Notes under the pieces: generated by a model | Database searches by the model: none | Told to the model about the DNA's origin: nothing | Seen by the model: the letters and a program-made list of their open reading frames with translations, nothing else | From: DASRDU01 sp035560235 | GTDB taxonomy: Bacteria > Acidobacteriota > Blastocatellia > RBC074 | Length of the DNA: 64,000 nt | NCBI GenBank assembly: GCA_035560235.1 | Contig: DATMAG010000113.1 | Span: 35,427-99,426, forward strand | Direction: 5' to 3' | Part shown: one piece after another, positions 48,988 to 61,028 of the stretch | Layout of the letters: each line of letters opens with the position of its first letter | How positions within the stretch are numbered: position 1 is the stretch's first letter | Translations under genes and position numbers: made by a program

Positions 48988-49962
48988 ATGATTTCAACAG
49001 AGTCCGGCACTACTGATTACGTCAGCCAGATTGTCGCGCACATCCGGCAGGAAGTTCACAAGGTCATCGTCGGTCAGGACGATGTGATAGATCAGATTCT
49101 GATCTGTCTCTTTGCCGAAGGGCACGCGCTGATTGAAGGCGTCCCCGGCACGGCCAAGACGCTGATGGTCAAAACGCTCGCGCGTATTGTCGGCGCGGGC
49201 TTCAACCGCATCCAGTTCACGCCCGATCTGATGCCTTCGGACATCACCGGGACGAATGTCTTCAATTTCAACACCTCGCAGTTCACGCTGCGGCACGGCC
49301 CCGTCTTTACCGACATTCTGCTCGCCGATGAGATCAACCGCACGCCGCCGAAGACGCAGGCCGCGCTGCTTGAAGCAATGGAAGAGCGCCAGGTCACGAT
49401 TGACGGCGAAACGCATCCGCTCTCGCCGCTCTTTCTGGTGCTCGCGACCGAAAACCCGATTGAATACGAAGGCACCTACCCGCTGCCCGAAGCGCAGCTT
49501 GACCGCTTTCTGCTCAAGATTCTGATTTCGTATCCGACCGTCGAACAGGAACGCGACGTGATCGCCCGCTGGCAGGCCGGGTTCAGTTCGCGCAAACTCG
49601 ACGCCGTAGACCTCGAACCAGTCAACGATCCGGCAATGATTCCGCACTGCCGCGCGATGGTGCGCCGCGTCAGAGTCGAAACCGGAGTGCAGAATTACCT
49701 GGTCGAAATCGTCCGCCGCACGCGCGAACATCCGAGCCTGCTCTGGGGCGCGAGTCCCCGCGCTTCGGTCGCGCTGCTGATGGCGAGCAAGGCTCTCGCC
49801 GCCATGCGTGGCCGCGATTTCGCCACTCCCGATGATGTCCGCGATGTCGTCCATCCCGCCCTGCGCCACCGCATCCTGCCGCGCTCCGAAGCCGAGATCG
49901 AAGGCATCACGCCGGAACTCGTGCTGGATGAAATCCTGGGTTCAATCGAAGTGCCCAGATGA
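48988..49962 (+). CDS. MoxR-family AAA ATPase
   Basis: 324 residues from the ATG at 48988; a TTG at 48958 would add ten. AAA motifs: Walker A EGVPGTAKT, Walker B LLADEINRTPPKTQAALLEAMEE, ATENPIEYEGTYPLPEAQLDRF (sensor I and arginine finger region), and GASPRASVALL (sensor II). MoxR ATPases act as chaperones for assembly of metal- or vWA-domain partners. It is followed at once by a DUF58 gene, the classical partner. The stop overlaps the next frame by ATGA, but the DUF58 protein likely starts later. Confidence 0.95.
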   Translation: MISTESGTTDYVSQIVAHIRQEVHKVIVGQDDVIDQILICLFAEGHALIEGVPGTAKTLMVKTLARIVGAGFNRIQFTPDLMPSDITGTNVFNFNTSQFTLRHGPVFTDILLADEINRTPPKTQAALLEAMEERQVTIDGETHPLSPLFLVLATENPIEYEGTYPLPEAQLDRFLLKILISYPTVEQERDVIARWQAGFSSRKLDAVDLEPVNDPAMIPHCRAMVRRVRVETGVQNYLVEIVRRTREHPSLLWGASPRASVALLMASKALAAMRGRDFATPDDVRDVVHPALRHRILPRSEAEIEGITPELVLDEILGSIEVPR

Positions 49963-50011
49963 ATGCGGAGTGCAGATGCCATTCCGCATTCCGCGCTCCG
50001 CATTCCGCATT
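49961..50011. repeat. GAATGCGGA-type repeat across the moxR/DUF58 junction
   Basis: Left arm 49961-49973 and right arm 49993-50005 pair with one mismatch; extra CCGCATTC units extend to about 50011. It sits exactly between the MoxR stop (TGA at 49960-49962) and the DUF58 start at 50016. Its translation would add an odd Cys/His-rich prefix to DUF58, so the repeat probably inserted in a tight junction. Confidence 0.65.
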
Positions 50012-50015
50012 CGAT

Positions 50016-51326
<1,311 letters not shown>

Positions 51327-51345
51327 ATTCTGCTCACTTCATCAG

Positions 51346-51588
51346 TCACTGCTGTTTATTGCGTGAACGCTGGGGCAGGGCTTTACGGCCCGCCGGTGTT
51401 TTCACATTTTTGTCTCTGGTCTCCAGCAGGTCTGTGCCCTGAAAGTTTTCGGCTGGCCGGTTGCGGCCCTTGCCCGAAGCTCCGGCGACCGGGCTGGCTG
51501 CCGGTTGCGGATTGAAGCCGTGCCGGCTGCTGTCCATCTTCTCTGCAGTTGATCTGACTCCGCTCTTGCCTGAATTCTGTCTGCCCAT
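51346..51588 (-). CDS. Small basic, probably disordered protein
   Basis: 80 residues, Lys/Arg/Ser/Gly/Asn-rich, starting MGRQNSGKSGVRSTAEKMDSSRHGF. AAGGGAG lies eight bases before the ATG at 51588, so translation is credible. No domain is recognisable; overall composition suggests an intrinsically disordered nucleic-acid-binding or stress protein (inference). It ends 19 bases from the convergent DUF58 gene. Confidence 0.5.
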   Translation of the reverse strand: MGRQNSGKSGVRSTAEKMDSSRHGFNPQPAASPVAGASGKGRNRPAENFQGTDLLETRDKNVKTPAGRKALPQRSRNKQQ

Positions 51589-51747
51589 TACCTGACTCCC
51601 TTCACAAATATAATTCCGGTACGCTCGCGTCCGGCCTCAGAACAGTTGAGACCTCCTGCTGTCCGGTCGGACGTGAACTCTGGCAGTCAATGCAAGGCGC
51701 AGACCGCGACGAAACGCGCAGCAGCGCAGTGCACATAAGAGAAAACA

Positions 51748-51831
51748 GCCACGAATTTTCACGAATGAAAGACCGGGCGTGACTGGTTGATGAATGGGTT
51801 CAATTCGGGTGAATCCGGGTTCATTCGTGGC
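51748..51831. repeat. CCACGAATTTTCACGAATG-type repeat, copy 1
   Basis: The left arm 51748-51769 (GCCACGAATTTTCACGAATGAA) pairs by its outer 12 bases with 51820-51831. This lies just downstream of pssA, whose stop codon is at 51866. A second copy of the same motif lies upstream of pssA at 52536. Confidence 0.65.
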
Positions 51832-51865
51832 CGGGCTTTTCAATTTTTACGGAACAGGGAAGGCT

Positions 51866-52477
51866 TCAGGGCTTGGGAATTCTGAGGGTGCGGCTGACCA
51901 TCAGACAGCCTGAAATGAAAAAGAGCAGCACCGGCAGATGCAGTTGCGCTCCGAACAGGCTGACCGGGTAAAGCTCGCCGCGCGCAAACGCGAGCATCAG
52001 CAGTCCGAGCGGCACAACGCTCGTGGGAATCGGCGTGCCCTCGAAATATTCGACCTTGCCGGTCTGCTGCGACATGGTTTCAGCCGTGATGTTGTAGCGC
52101 GCCAGACGACTAAGTCCGCACATCGCAAAAAAGATCAGCACCAGCTGATCCAGGCGGCTCGACAGTCCGACAGCAAAGGCAATCGCCGCCGGAGCCACTC
52201 CGAATGAGATCACATCCGCGAGCGAATCGAGTTCGCGTCCGAGCGGCGAGGCGCTGTGTCGCCAGCGCGCAATGCGTCCGTCAAGCACATCGAAGACCAG
52301 GGCGAGCGGAATCAGGGCAACCGCGATCCATGCATGTGCGGTGGCCCGCCAGGTGAGGAACTTCATGGCCTCGAAAATCGCGGCCACGCCGCAGAACCCA
52401 TTGGCGATCGTGAACAGATCGGCCAGATGGAAACTGCGAATCAGCGAAAAATGTCTGCGTTTTGTTTCTTCAGCCAC
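51866..52477 (-). CDS. pssA: CDP-diacylglycerol-serine O-phosphatidyltransferase
   Basis: 203 residues; GTG start at 52477 with GGAG nine bases upstream. The CDP-alcohol phosphotransferase signature DG-x2-AR-x8-G-x3-D-x3-D is complete in DVLDGRIARWRHSASPLGRELDSLAD. About six helices span the protein. The N-terminal HLADLFTIANGFCGVAAI and the later CGLSRLARYN match the PssA branch that makes phosphatidylserine, the precursor of phosphatidylethanolamine. Some bacterial members are archaetidylserine- or other-alcohol-specific, so the exact acceptor is not certain. Phosphatidylserine decarboxylase is not in the window. Confidence 0.92.
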   Translation of the reverse strand: MAEETKRRHFSLIRSFHLADLFTIANGFCGVAAIFEAMKFLTWRATAHAWIAVALIPLALVFDVLDGRIARWRHSASPLGRELDSLADVISFGVAPAAIAFAVGLSSRLDQLVLIFFAMCGLSRLARYNITAETMSQQTGKVEYFEGTPIPTSVVPLGLLMLAFARGELYPVSLFGAQLHLPVLLFFISGCLMVSRTLRIPKP

Positions 52478-52535
52478 AAGTCATGCTCCGGTTGGGTGAT
52501 GGGCAGGGTCATTCTATAAAATCAGAGAAAAACCA

Positions 52536-52564
52536 GCCACGAATGAACACGAATCTCCACAAAT
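52536..52564. repeat. CCACGAATGAACACGAATC-type repeat, copy 2
   Basis: 29 bases that share GCCACGAAT...CACGAAT with the repeat at 51748. It lies just upstream of pssA on the minus strand, so pssA is flanked on both sides by the same repeat type. Confidence 0.55.
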
Positions 52565-53004
52565 AGTTTTTCTGCCCCGGATGGCCAGTTTGTTCTCTGC
52601 CTGTTGAGCGGACGAAGGCTTGCAGTGAGATTGCCTGCGGTTGCCAGAAAGCAGTTCAGCCGTGGATTTCAGCGCAGGGGAGCTTTCTGCTGTGCGGAAT
52701 TCACCAGACTGTTGTGGAATTTCACTCAAATGTCATGTTCAGGCGGGGCGCAGCAGGGGTCTTATTCCTGACTGCCTTCGGGAATACTTGTTGCTCTGTG
52801 GGAAAACATCAGCAGCATAAATGCGGGCAGTTGAGAACGCAGCAATTTTTGAACTGAACAATTCAGGAATTCTTCAATGAACAGTTTACGGATCTGGCTC
52901 AGACTCGTCCTGACCTGCCGCAGCGGCTGAATGACTGCGGCATTATCCGGCCAGCCTGAGACTCGATAAAAGAGCAGTCCTCTGCAAACAGGAAAGGAGG
53001 TTTT
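52565..53004. other. Non-coding region before the hydrogenase operon
   Basis: About 440 bases with no gene. A TGCCGCA...TGCGGCA inverted repeat lies near 52916-52942. I could not find a convincing sigma-54 or sigma-70 promoter. AAAGGAGG directly precedes the hyaA start at 53005. Confidence 0.45.
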
Positions 53005-55853
<2,849 letters not shown>

Positions 55854-55865
55854 AGGAGGTGGATT

Positions 55866-56588
55866 ATGGCTGCACCCAAACAGGCTCTGGCTCATCACAT
55901 TCACGCTACCGGGCACCCGGCGGCTTACGGGCGTGTTTATGTCTGGGAAGTGCCGGTCAGGATATATCACTGGATCAATGCGCTGTGCATGGTCACGCTG
56001 ATTGCGAGCGGTTTTCTGATCGGCAATCCGCAGGCGATCTTTTACGCGAACGAGGCATATCAGCAGTACTGGTTCGGCTTCGTGCGTGTCTTTCACTTCT
56101 CGGCGGCGTTTATCTTCTTCTTCAACTACCTGGCGCGCCTTTACTGGGCCTTTGCCGGGAACCGGTATGCGCGCTGGGACAACTTCATCCCGCTCAGACG
56201 TGAGCAGTGGCATGAACTGTCTGAAGTCATCAGAGTGGACATCCTGCAACTGAGACTGCGGCGCATCGTCCGGCTCGGCCACAACGCGCTCGCGTCGCTC
56301 AGTTACCTGGCGGCGTTTCTGGTCTTTCTGTTTCAGTCGGCGACAGGCTTTGCGTTGTATGCCGACATGAGTTCGTCGTGGATTCCAAAACTGTTCAGAT
56401 GGGTTGTGCCGCTGATGGGCGGTGACGCAACCGTGCGACAGTGGCATCACGCGATGATGTGGTTCTTCATTCTGTTCATCATCGTCCACGTTTACATCGT
56501 CTTTTATCACGATTACGTGGAAGGCCGCGGAACCACTTCATCCATGATCAGCGGCTGGGAGTTCGAGCATACAGGTGAAGATAAATAG
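55866..56588 (+). CDS. hyaC: Hydrogenase b-type cytochrome subunit
   Basis: 240 residues with four membrane helices. Candidate heme-b histidines are His35 (RIYHWINAL), His77 (RVFHFSAAF), His194/His195 (QWHHAMMW) and His208 (IIVHVYIVF). The starting VYVWEVPVRIYHWINALCM motif is typical of this family. It anchors the HyaAB dimer and carries electrons to quinone. GGAGG lies seven bases before the start. It overlaps hyaD by 14 bases. Confidence 0.95.
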   Translation: MAAPKQALAHHIHATGHPAAYGRVYVWEVPVRIYHWINALCMVTLIASGFLIGNPQAIFYANEAYQQYWFGFVRVFHFSAAFIFFFNYLARLYWAFAGNRYARWDNFIPLRREQWHELSEVIRVDILQLRLRRIVRLGHNALASLSYLAAFLVFLFQSATGFALYADMSSSWIPKLFRWVVPLMGGDATVRQWHHAMMWFFILFIIVHVYIVFYHDYVEGRGTTSSMISGWEFEHTGEDK

Positions 56589-57039
56589 TCAGCCGGACAT
56601 TCTGATTCTGGGCATCGGCAACGTGCTGATGGGCGATGAAGGCGTGGGCGTGCGCGTCGTTGAGGAATTGTTCGATGCTGCGCTGCCCGAAGGTGTGAGT
56701 TGTCTGGACGGCGGCACCGGCAGTTTTCTGCTGCTTGGACCGATGCAGCAGGCCGGACGGATCATTCTGGTTGACGCCACGATTGACGGCGCACCGGCAG
56801 GAACGGTGCGCCGTCTCGAACCGCGCTTTTCAGGAGACTATCCGCGCACGCTGACGGCCCACGACATCGGGCTGAAGGATCTGCTCGATGCCTTTTATCT
56901 GCTTGGCCATCAGCCGCAGGTCGTCTTGTACGCCATCTCAATTCCGCCTTTGCCGCAGATGGAGATGGAGCTGTCGCCCGAGACAGCCGCAGTCGTCCCG
57001 CAGGTCGCACAGATGATTCTGGCTGAAGCTTCAGGCTGA
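56575..57039 (+). CDS. hyaD: Hydrogenase maturation protease
   Basis: 154 residues from the GTG at 56575, overlapping hyaC. The nickel-sensing residues of the family are present: Glu22 in LMGDEGVGV, Asp67 in ILVDATID, His96 in LTAHDIGLKDLL. It removes the C-terminal tail of the large subunit after Ni insertion. The opening ILILGIGNVLMGDEG is the fold signature. Its placement after hyaC is as in E. coli hya. Confidence 0.95.
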   Translation: MKINSQPDILILGIGNVLMGDEGVGVRVVEELFDAALPEGVSCLDGGTGSFLLLGPMQQAGRIILVDATIDGAPAGTVRRLEPRFSGDYPRTLTAHDIGLKDLLDAFYLLGHQPQVVLYAISIPPLPQMEMELSPETAAVVPQVAQMILAEASG

Positions 57040-57133
57040 TGGAACGCAGTCGAAAACAACGAAGCTGCTGCAGGATTCTCGTCTGTTTCGTTATTTTCGT
57101 TTGTTTCGTTCTTTCTCTTCAGTCTTTTTCAAA

Positions 57134-57475
57134 ATGCATGAGTTAGCCATCATCGAAGGCATTCTTGAAATAGTCGAAGGCGCAGCGCAGAAGCACGGCG
57201 CAGCCAGCGCGAGCAGGATCAAACTGCGGCTCGGAGCCTTTACCGGCGTGGTCAGAGAGGCGCTTGAGTTTTCATTTGAAGCCGTTCGCGCAGGCACTGT
57301 GGCTGAACACGCGAAACTTGAAATTGAAATCATTCCGCTGCGCAAATACTGCCGCAACTGCGCCCGGGTTTTTGAATCAGACGGAGAACTGAGTCTGCTG
57401 TGTCCGGTCTGTCGGCTGCCGGTTGAAATCATCGCGGGCAGGGAGATGCAGATCGAATACATTGACCTTGAATGA
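57134..57475 (+). CDS. hypA: Hydrogenase nickel-insertion protein HypA
   Basis: 113 residues from the ATG at 57134; a longer reading from a TTG at 57101 is unlikely because the mature protein begins MHEL, in which His2 binds nickel. Zinc ligands are two CxxC pairs: Cys73/Cys76 and Cys90/Cys93. HypA delivers nickel together with HypB to the large subunit. The upstream gap of 94 bases shows TTTCG tandem units but nothing else. It ends 13 bases from hypB. Confidence 0.96.
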   Translation: MHELAIIEGILEIVEGAAQKHGAASASRIKLRLGAFTGVVREALEFSFEAVRAGTVAEHAKLEIEIIPLRKYCRNCARVFESDGELSLLCPVCRLPVEIIAGREMQIEYIDLE

Positions 57476-57488
57476 AGGGAGCGAGCTT

Positions 57489-58175
57489 ATGCACCGGGTC
57501 CTGATGGACAGCAGCGTGCTGCACGCCAACGAGGAACTGGCCGAAGAGAACCGCCGGTATTTCCAGGAGCAGGGAATCTTCGTCGTCAATCTGATGTCAG
57601 CGCCCGGCGCGGGCAAGACGACCGTGCTGGAAGAAACCATCAGACGCATCGGAGAGGAGTACCGGCTTGGCGTTATCGAAGGCGATCTGATGACGACGAC
57701 TGATGCCGACCGGATCAGCGCGCTCGGTGTTCCGGCATATCAGATTACGACCGGCACCATCTGCCACCTTGATGCGCGAATGATTCATCACGCGCTGCAC
57801 AATTTCCCGGTCAGCGGTTTCGATCTGCTCCTGATTGAAAACGTCGGCAATCTGGTCTGTCCCGCTGAATTCGATCTCGGCGAAACGCTGCGCGTGATGG
57901 TTTACAGTGTGGTTGAGGGCGCCGAGAAACCGAAGAAATATCCGGTAATGTTTCACGAAGCCGAAGCCGTGCTGCTCAATAAAACCGACCTGCTGCCCTA
58001 TGCCGGCGTATCGCTGGATGAACTGATTGAGAACGTCTTTGAAGTCAGCCCGACAGCGCGCGTCTTTCCGCTCTCCTGCCGCACAGGCGAGGGCTTTGAT
58101 GAATGGATTGACTGGCTGAAGGGGAGAATTGAAAACGGCAGTCGGAGCAGGACCTCAGAGACACCTGCCCAATAA
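57489..58175 (+). CDS. hypB: Hydrogenase nickel-incorporation GTPase HypB
   Basis: 228 residues from the ATG at 57489, with AAGGGAG upstream. GTPase motifs: Walker A APGAGKTT at 38-45, EGDL, ENVGNL and NKTD. The metal site has Cys92 and His93 in ICHLDA and Cys124 in LVCPAEF. It lacks the His-rich N-terminal stretch that stores nickel in some HypB proteins. It completes the operon; HypC, D, E and F, needed for the Fe(CN)2CO part, are not in the window. A terminator follows. Confidence 0.96.
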   Translation: MHRVLMDSSVLHANEELAEENRRYFQEQGIFVVNLMSAPGAGKTTVLEETIRRIGEEYRLGVIEGDLMTTTDADRISALGVPAYQITTGTICHLDARMIHHALHNFPVSGFDLLLIENVGNLVCPAEFDLGETLRVMVYSVVEGAEKPKKYPVMFHEAEAVLLNKTDLLPYAGVSLDELIENVFEVSPTARVFPLSCRTGEGFDEWIDWLKGRIENGSRSRTSETPAQ

Positions 58176-58180
58176 AAAAG

Positions 58181-58210
58181 GCACGGCAGCAGAATTCACT
58201 GCTGCCGTGC
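58181..58210. terminator. Terminator between hypB and the Arg-rich protein gene
   Basis: A perfect 12-base stem (58181-58192 with 58199-58210), 6-base loop. On the minus strand it is followed by CTTTTTTATT, so it ends the converging Arg-rich gene; on the plus strand it may also stop the hydrogenase transcript, though no T-run follows. Confidence 0.85.
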
Positions 58211-58224
58211 GTCTGAATGATGAA

Positions 58225-58683
58225 TTACCAGCGGCGGTAGTTACCGGCATACTGGCGATACCCTTCTACATAACCCCGGCGGAATCCTTCGCGGTAAGCG
58301 CTGTTGCCGTCGCGGTAGTGGCTGGAGTTGTTCGGATCGGCTCTTCTGCGATCACGGGCGTCTTCCTGCCCTCTGTCGAGCCCGTCACGATAACCTTTCT
58401 GCAAATCGCGGTTGTTGTAACCATTGTATCCACCATAGCGACTATCGTTGCCATAGCGATCATAATCGCCGTAACGATCACGTTCCCACCTGCGCCGTTC
58501 GCGCCGTTCCTCACGCCGCTCGCGTCTCTCTTCACGCCGTTCGCGTCTGTCTTCCCAGCGATCATAGCGCCAGTCGCGGCTCTGCGCCTGCACGAGCGCG
58601 CTGCCGGTCAGACCCGAAAACAGCACCATCAGCATCACAATGCCCAGCGACCAGGCGTATTTTTTAAGTCTCACAAAATTCAT
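58225..58683 (-). CDS. Secreted Arg/Tyr-rich low-complexity protein
   Basis: 152 residues from the ATG at 58683, with AAGGAG upstream; a signal peptide follows (LKKYAWSLGIVMLMVLFSGLTGSALVQAQS). The mature part has tandem RRERREERRERREE units, then RYGDYDRYGNDSRYGGYNGYN, and a C-terminal repeat GYRDGLDRGQEDARDRR / YREGFRRGYVEGYRQY. This style of short exported, Arg- and Tyr-rich protein occurs in Acidobacteriota; no function is known. The repeat DNA is itself tandem and may vary in length. Confidence 0.75.
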   Translation of the reverse strand: MNFVRLKKYAWSLGIVMLMVLFSGLTGSALVQAQSRDWRYDRWEDRRERREERRERREERRERRRWERDRYGDYDRYGNDSRYGGYNGYNNRDLQKGYRDGLDRGQEDARDRRRADPNNSSHYRDGNSAYREGFRRGYVEGYRQYAGNYRRW

Positions 58684-58928
58684 GGTTTTCTCCTTAATCA
58701 GACTGTTCTTACCACTCCCGGCCATACACCCCCGGTTCGGTACTCGCATTTTGCGGACCACAACAGTCGGCTGATCAGGAGAGACTGCAAGTTCTTCAGC
58801 AGGAAAGAAACGATATTGATACGTCAGGCTGCGGGCAGGCAGAATCGAAGAAGTGATACACCAGACGGTGCAGACTGGAGACCATCCGGGATTACAGAAC
58901 GATCAGAGGCTGCACAGAATCTGCAATG

Positions 58929-60149
58929 TTAATTGAATTCCATTGCGGCGAAACTTACCACCGACTGCTCATCAATATTCCACTGATCGTATTTCAGCAC
59001 ACTGCCGCGCGCAGCTTTGACTGCCTGCATGAAGGTATAGAGCGGCGTGAAGCCGCACCATTTCAGCGGGTCGCGCCCGGGCAGCACTGATTCAAGAAAG
59101 GCGCCGCTGTCGTTGCGACAGACATGCCCGAGCCGCTGGTCATCGGCTTCGCGGACTTCGAGCATGAAGCCTGTTTCAGCGGCCACTTCCATCGGATCGC
59201 CGTAACGCCGTCCGATGTGCGCGAGATCAACGCCCAGCACCCAGAAGAGCCGGTCACGGTGCAGTTCGGCCATTTCACCGAGCGCTTCAAAGAAGCGTTT
59301 CGGACTATCGTCAGCTTCGGGCGGGCGACCGGTGAGCAGGCTGTTGAGAAACGCGCCGCACAGCACGGGCAGGATTTTGAAATCGTTGCCGAGCAGATGC
59401 TGAAGAAAGAGCACCTGAAATTCGATCGAGTGCTCGACCGTGTGGCAGTAATCCTCAAGCGTGACCGAATCAGCGGCGCGCGCTGTGAGCCAGTCAGTGA
59501 GTTCGGTATCGGTCTGCACCGTCCCAAAAGGCGTCAGAAACGGCTTGCGCGTGAGGCCGAATTTTTCAGGCTCGCCGTAATGTGAGGTGCCGAGAATGAC
59601 GATGGTTCTGCGGCGCAACTGTTCGCGGATTCCGCGCAGCCGGTTGTAGGCGGCGGCATAACATTCCCATCCGCCATCCGGACTGACGTGCGGCGCCGCA
59701 ATCCCGATGAGCGGCTCGGTGCGCGGCGGCATAATCGTCCAGAGCCGCTCCTCAAACTGCTGCCGCAGTTCCGCTTCGTTATCGGGATAGGCTGCGCCCG
59801 CGTGCGCCGGAGCGCGCATTGGCGCGGCAGCAAAGGCGGCGTGCTTGCGGTCGCGCATTTGCTCGAACTCGGCGCTTTCAAGGAATCCGCTCTGCTGCAG
59901 CGCTTCGATGAACTCGTGAATCGGATGAATCGGGAACGGTCTGCCGATCAGTTGCGACAGATACTGCTGCAACTCCGCTTCAGTCGAACGACCATCGAGC
60001 ATCTGCAGCGCGCCGACAAAGACCGGCGGAATGATCAGAATATCCTCGCTGTAGCGGAACGGATCGCGCAGCAGCAGGCCGGGCTGCTCTTCGAGCGGCG
60101 AAGGAAAGACATCGAGAACCTGGCGCAGTCGTGGTAGTGCTTTCGTCAT
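58929..60149 (-). CDS. AmmeMemoRadiSam system protein B (Memo family)
   Basis: 406 residues. An N-terminal domain of about 110 residues (PFRYSEDILIIPPVFVGALQMLDGRSTEAELQQYL) resembles a PqqD-type winged-helix domain, followed by the Memo domain with the expected blocks GAAYPDNEAELRQQFEE, APHVSPDGGWECYAAAYN, VILGTSHYG, EHSIEFQVLFLQHLL and VLGVDLAHIG. The His residues form a metal-binding site in relatives. Memo proteins occur with an AMMECR1 protein and a radical-SAM enzyme; neither is in view. ATG at 60149 diverges from rlmB. Function unproven. Confidence 0.88.
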   Translation of the reverse strand: MTKALPRLRQVLDVFPSPLEEQPGLLLRDPFRYSEDILIIPPVFVGALQMLDGRSTEAELQQYLSQLIGRPFPIHPIHEFIEALQQSGFLESAEFEQMRDRKHAAFAAAPMRAPAHAGAAYPDNEAELRQQFEERLWTIMPPRTEPLIGIAAPHVSPDGGWECYAAAYNRLRGIREQLRRRTIVILGTSHYGEPEKFGLTRKPFLTPFGTVQTDTELTDWLTARAADSVTLEDYCHTVEHSIEFQVLFLQHLLGNDFKILPVLCGAFLNSLLTGRPPEADDSPKRFFEALGEMAELHRDRLFWVLGVDLAHIGRRYGDPMEVAAETGFMLEVREADDQRLGHVCRNDSGAFLESVLPGRDPLKWCGFTPLYTFMQAVKAARGSVLKYDQWNIDEQSVVSFAAMEFN

Positions 60150-60170
60150 AACGGCATCTTAGCCTGGCCG

Positions 60171-60237
60171 GTTGCTGATCGCTACCCGGCAGGTATAATC
60201 CCCCGGGAGTGCGAGCGGGGCACTCACGCTCCCGGGG
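60171..60237 (+). promoter_or_regulatory. Promoter and early-transcript hairpin upstream of rlmB
   Basis: A perfect TATAAT at 60194-60199 with a weak -35 (TTGCTG, 60172). A palindrome CCCCGGGAG (60201-60209) / CTCCCGGGG (60229-60237) begins at the predicted transcript start, with a GCGAGCGGGG spacer resembling the 5138 element. It may affect start or early transcript stability. Confidence 0.5.
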
Positions 60238-60251
60238 AATGCTCCCGGAAA

Positions 60252-61025
60252 ATGTTTCCGATGAAGGCTCATCAACACATTTACGGTCTTTCGCCTGTCG
60301 TGGAAGCGTTGCGCGCCGGGCGGCGGCGACTGCAGAAGGTGCTGATTGCTGAAGGCGCGCATCCATCGCGGCTGACTGAACTCAATGAACTGGCGCGGCG
60401 AGCCGGGGTTCCGGTCGAGCGCCGTGAACGGCGGCTGCTGGATGAACTGACGCAACGGGCAAATCATCAGGGCGTCGTTGCGCTGCTCGCGGCTGAAGCG
60501 GGCCGGGCCGACGCTTACACTAAGGCTGAGACGATCCTGGATGCGCCGGGTGCGCTGCCGCTCTTCGTGCTGCTTGATGGCATCGAAGACCCGCACAACC
60601 TCGGCGCAATCATTCGCAGTTGTGAATGCGCCGGAGTGGATGGCATCTTCATTCCTGAACACCGCGCCGCCGGACTCAGTGAAACCGTCGCCAGGACTTC
60701 AGCCGGAGCAGTCGAGTATGTGCGCATTGCCCGCGTGACCAATCTGGTTCCGCTGATTGCGGAACTGAAGGAGCGCGGTCTGCATGTGGTCGGAGTCGAA
60801 GGCGACGGCGAGGTGGTTTATACGGAGTTCGATTTCACTGCGCCGGTGGCGCTGGTGATGGGCAGTGAAGGGAAAGGTCTGAGACGGCTGGTGCGCGAGC
60901 GCTGCGATGTGATTGTTTCGATTCCGATGCGCGGGCGACTCAATTCGCTCAATGTCAGCGTGGCGACCGGGATTGTGCTCTTTGAAGCGCTGAGACAAAG
61001 AAGACGCGGACAGGCTCAGGGCTGA
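60252..61025 (+). CDS. rlmB: 23S rRNA (guanosine-2'-O-)-methyltransferase
   Basis: 257 residues (ATG 60252; ATG 60261 also possible). N-terminal substrate-binding domain starts with IYGLSPVVEALRAGRRRLQKVLIAEG. SPOUT knot motifs follow: LLDGIEDPHNLGAIIRSCECAG, VALVMGSEGKGLRRLVRERCD and IPMRGRLNSLNVSVATGIVLFE, which bind SAM. TrmH/SpoU family enzymes methylate rRNA or tRNA ribose; the size and N-terminal domain fit RlmB. It runs to 3 bases from the convergent zinc-ribbon gene. Confidence 0.93.
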   Translation: MFPMKAHQHIYGLSPVVEALRAGRRRLQKVLIAEGAHPSRLTELNELARRAGVPVERRERRLLDELTQRANHQGVVALLAAEAGRADAYTKAETILDAPGALPLFVLLDGIEDPHNLGAIIRSCECAGVDGIFIPEHRAAGLSETVARTSAGAVEYVRIARVTNLVPLIAELKERGLHVVGVEGDGEVVYTEFDFTAPVALVMGSEGKGLRRLVRERCDVIVSIPMRGRLNSLNVSVATGIVLFEALRQRRRGQAQG

Positions 61026-61028
61026 TGG

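Noticed and set aside
51637..51843. 68-residue minus-strand frame
   Set aside because: It runs through the intergenic repeat at 51748 and has no ribosome site or domain.
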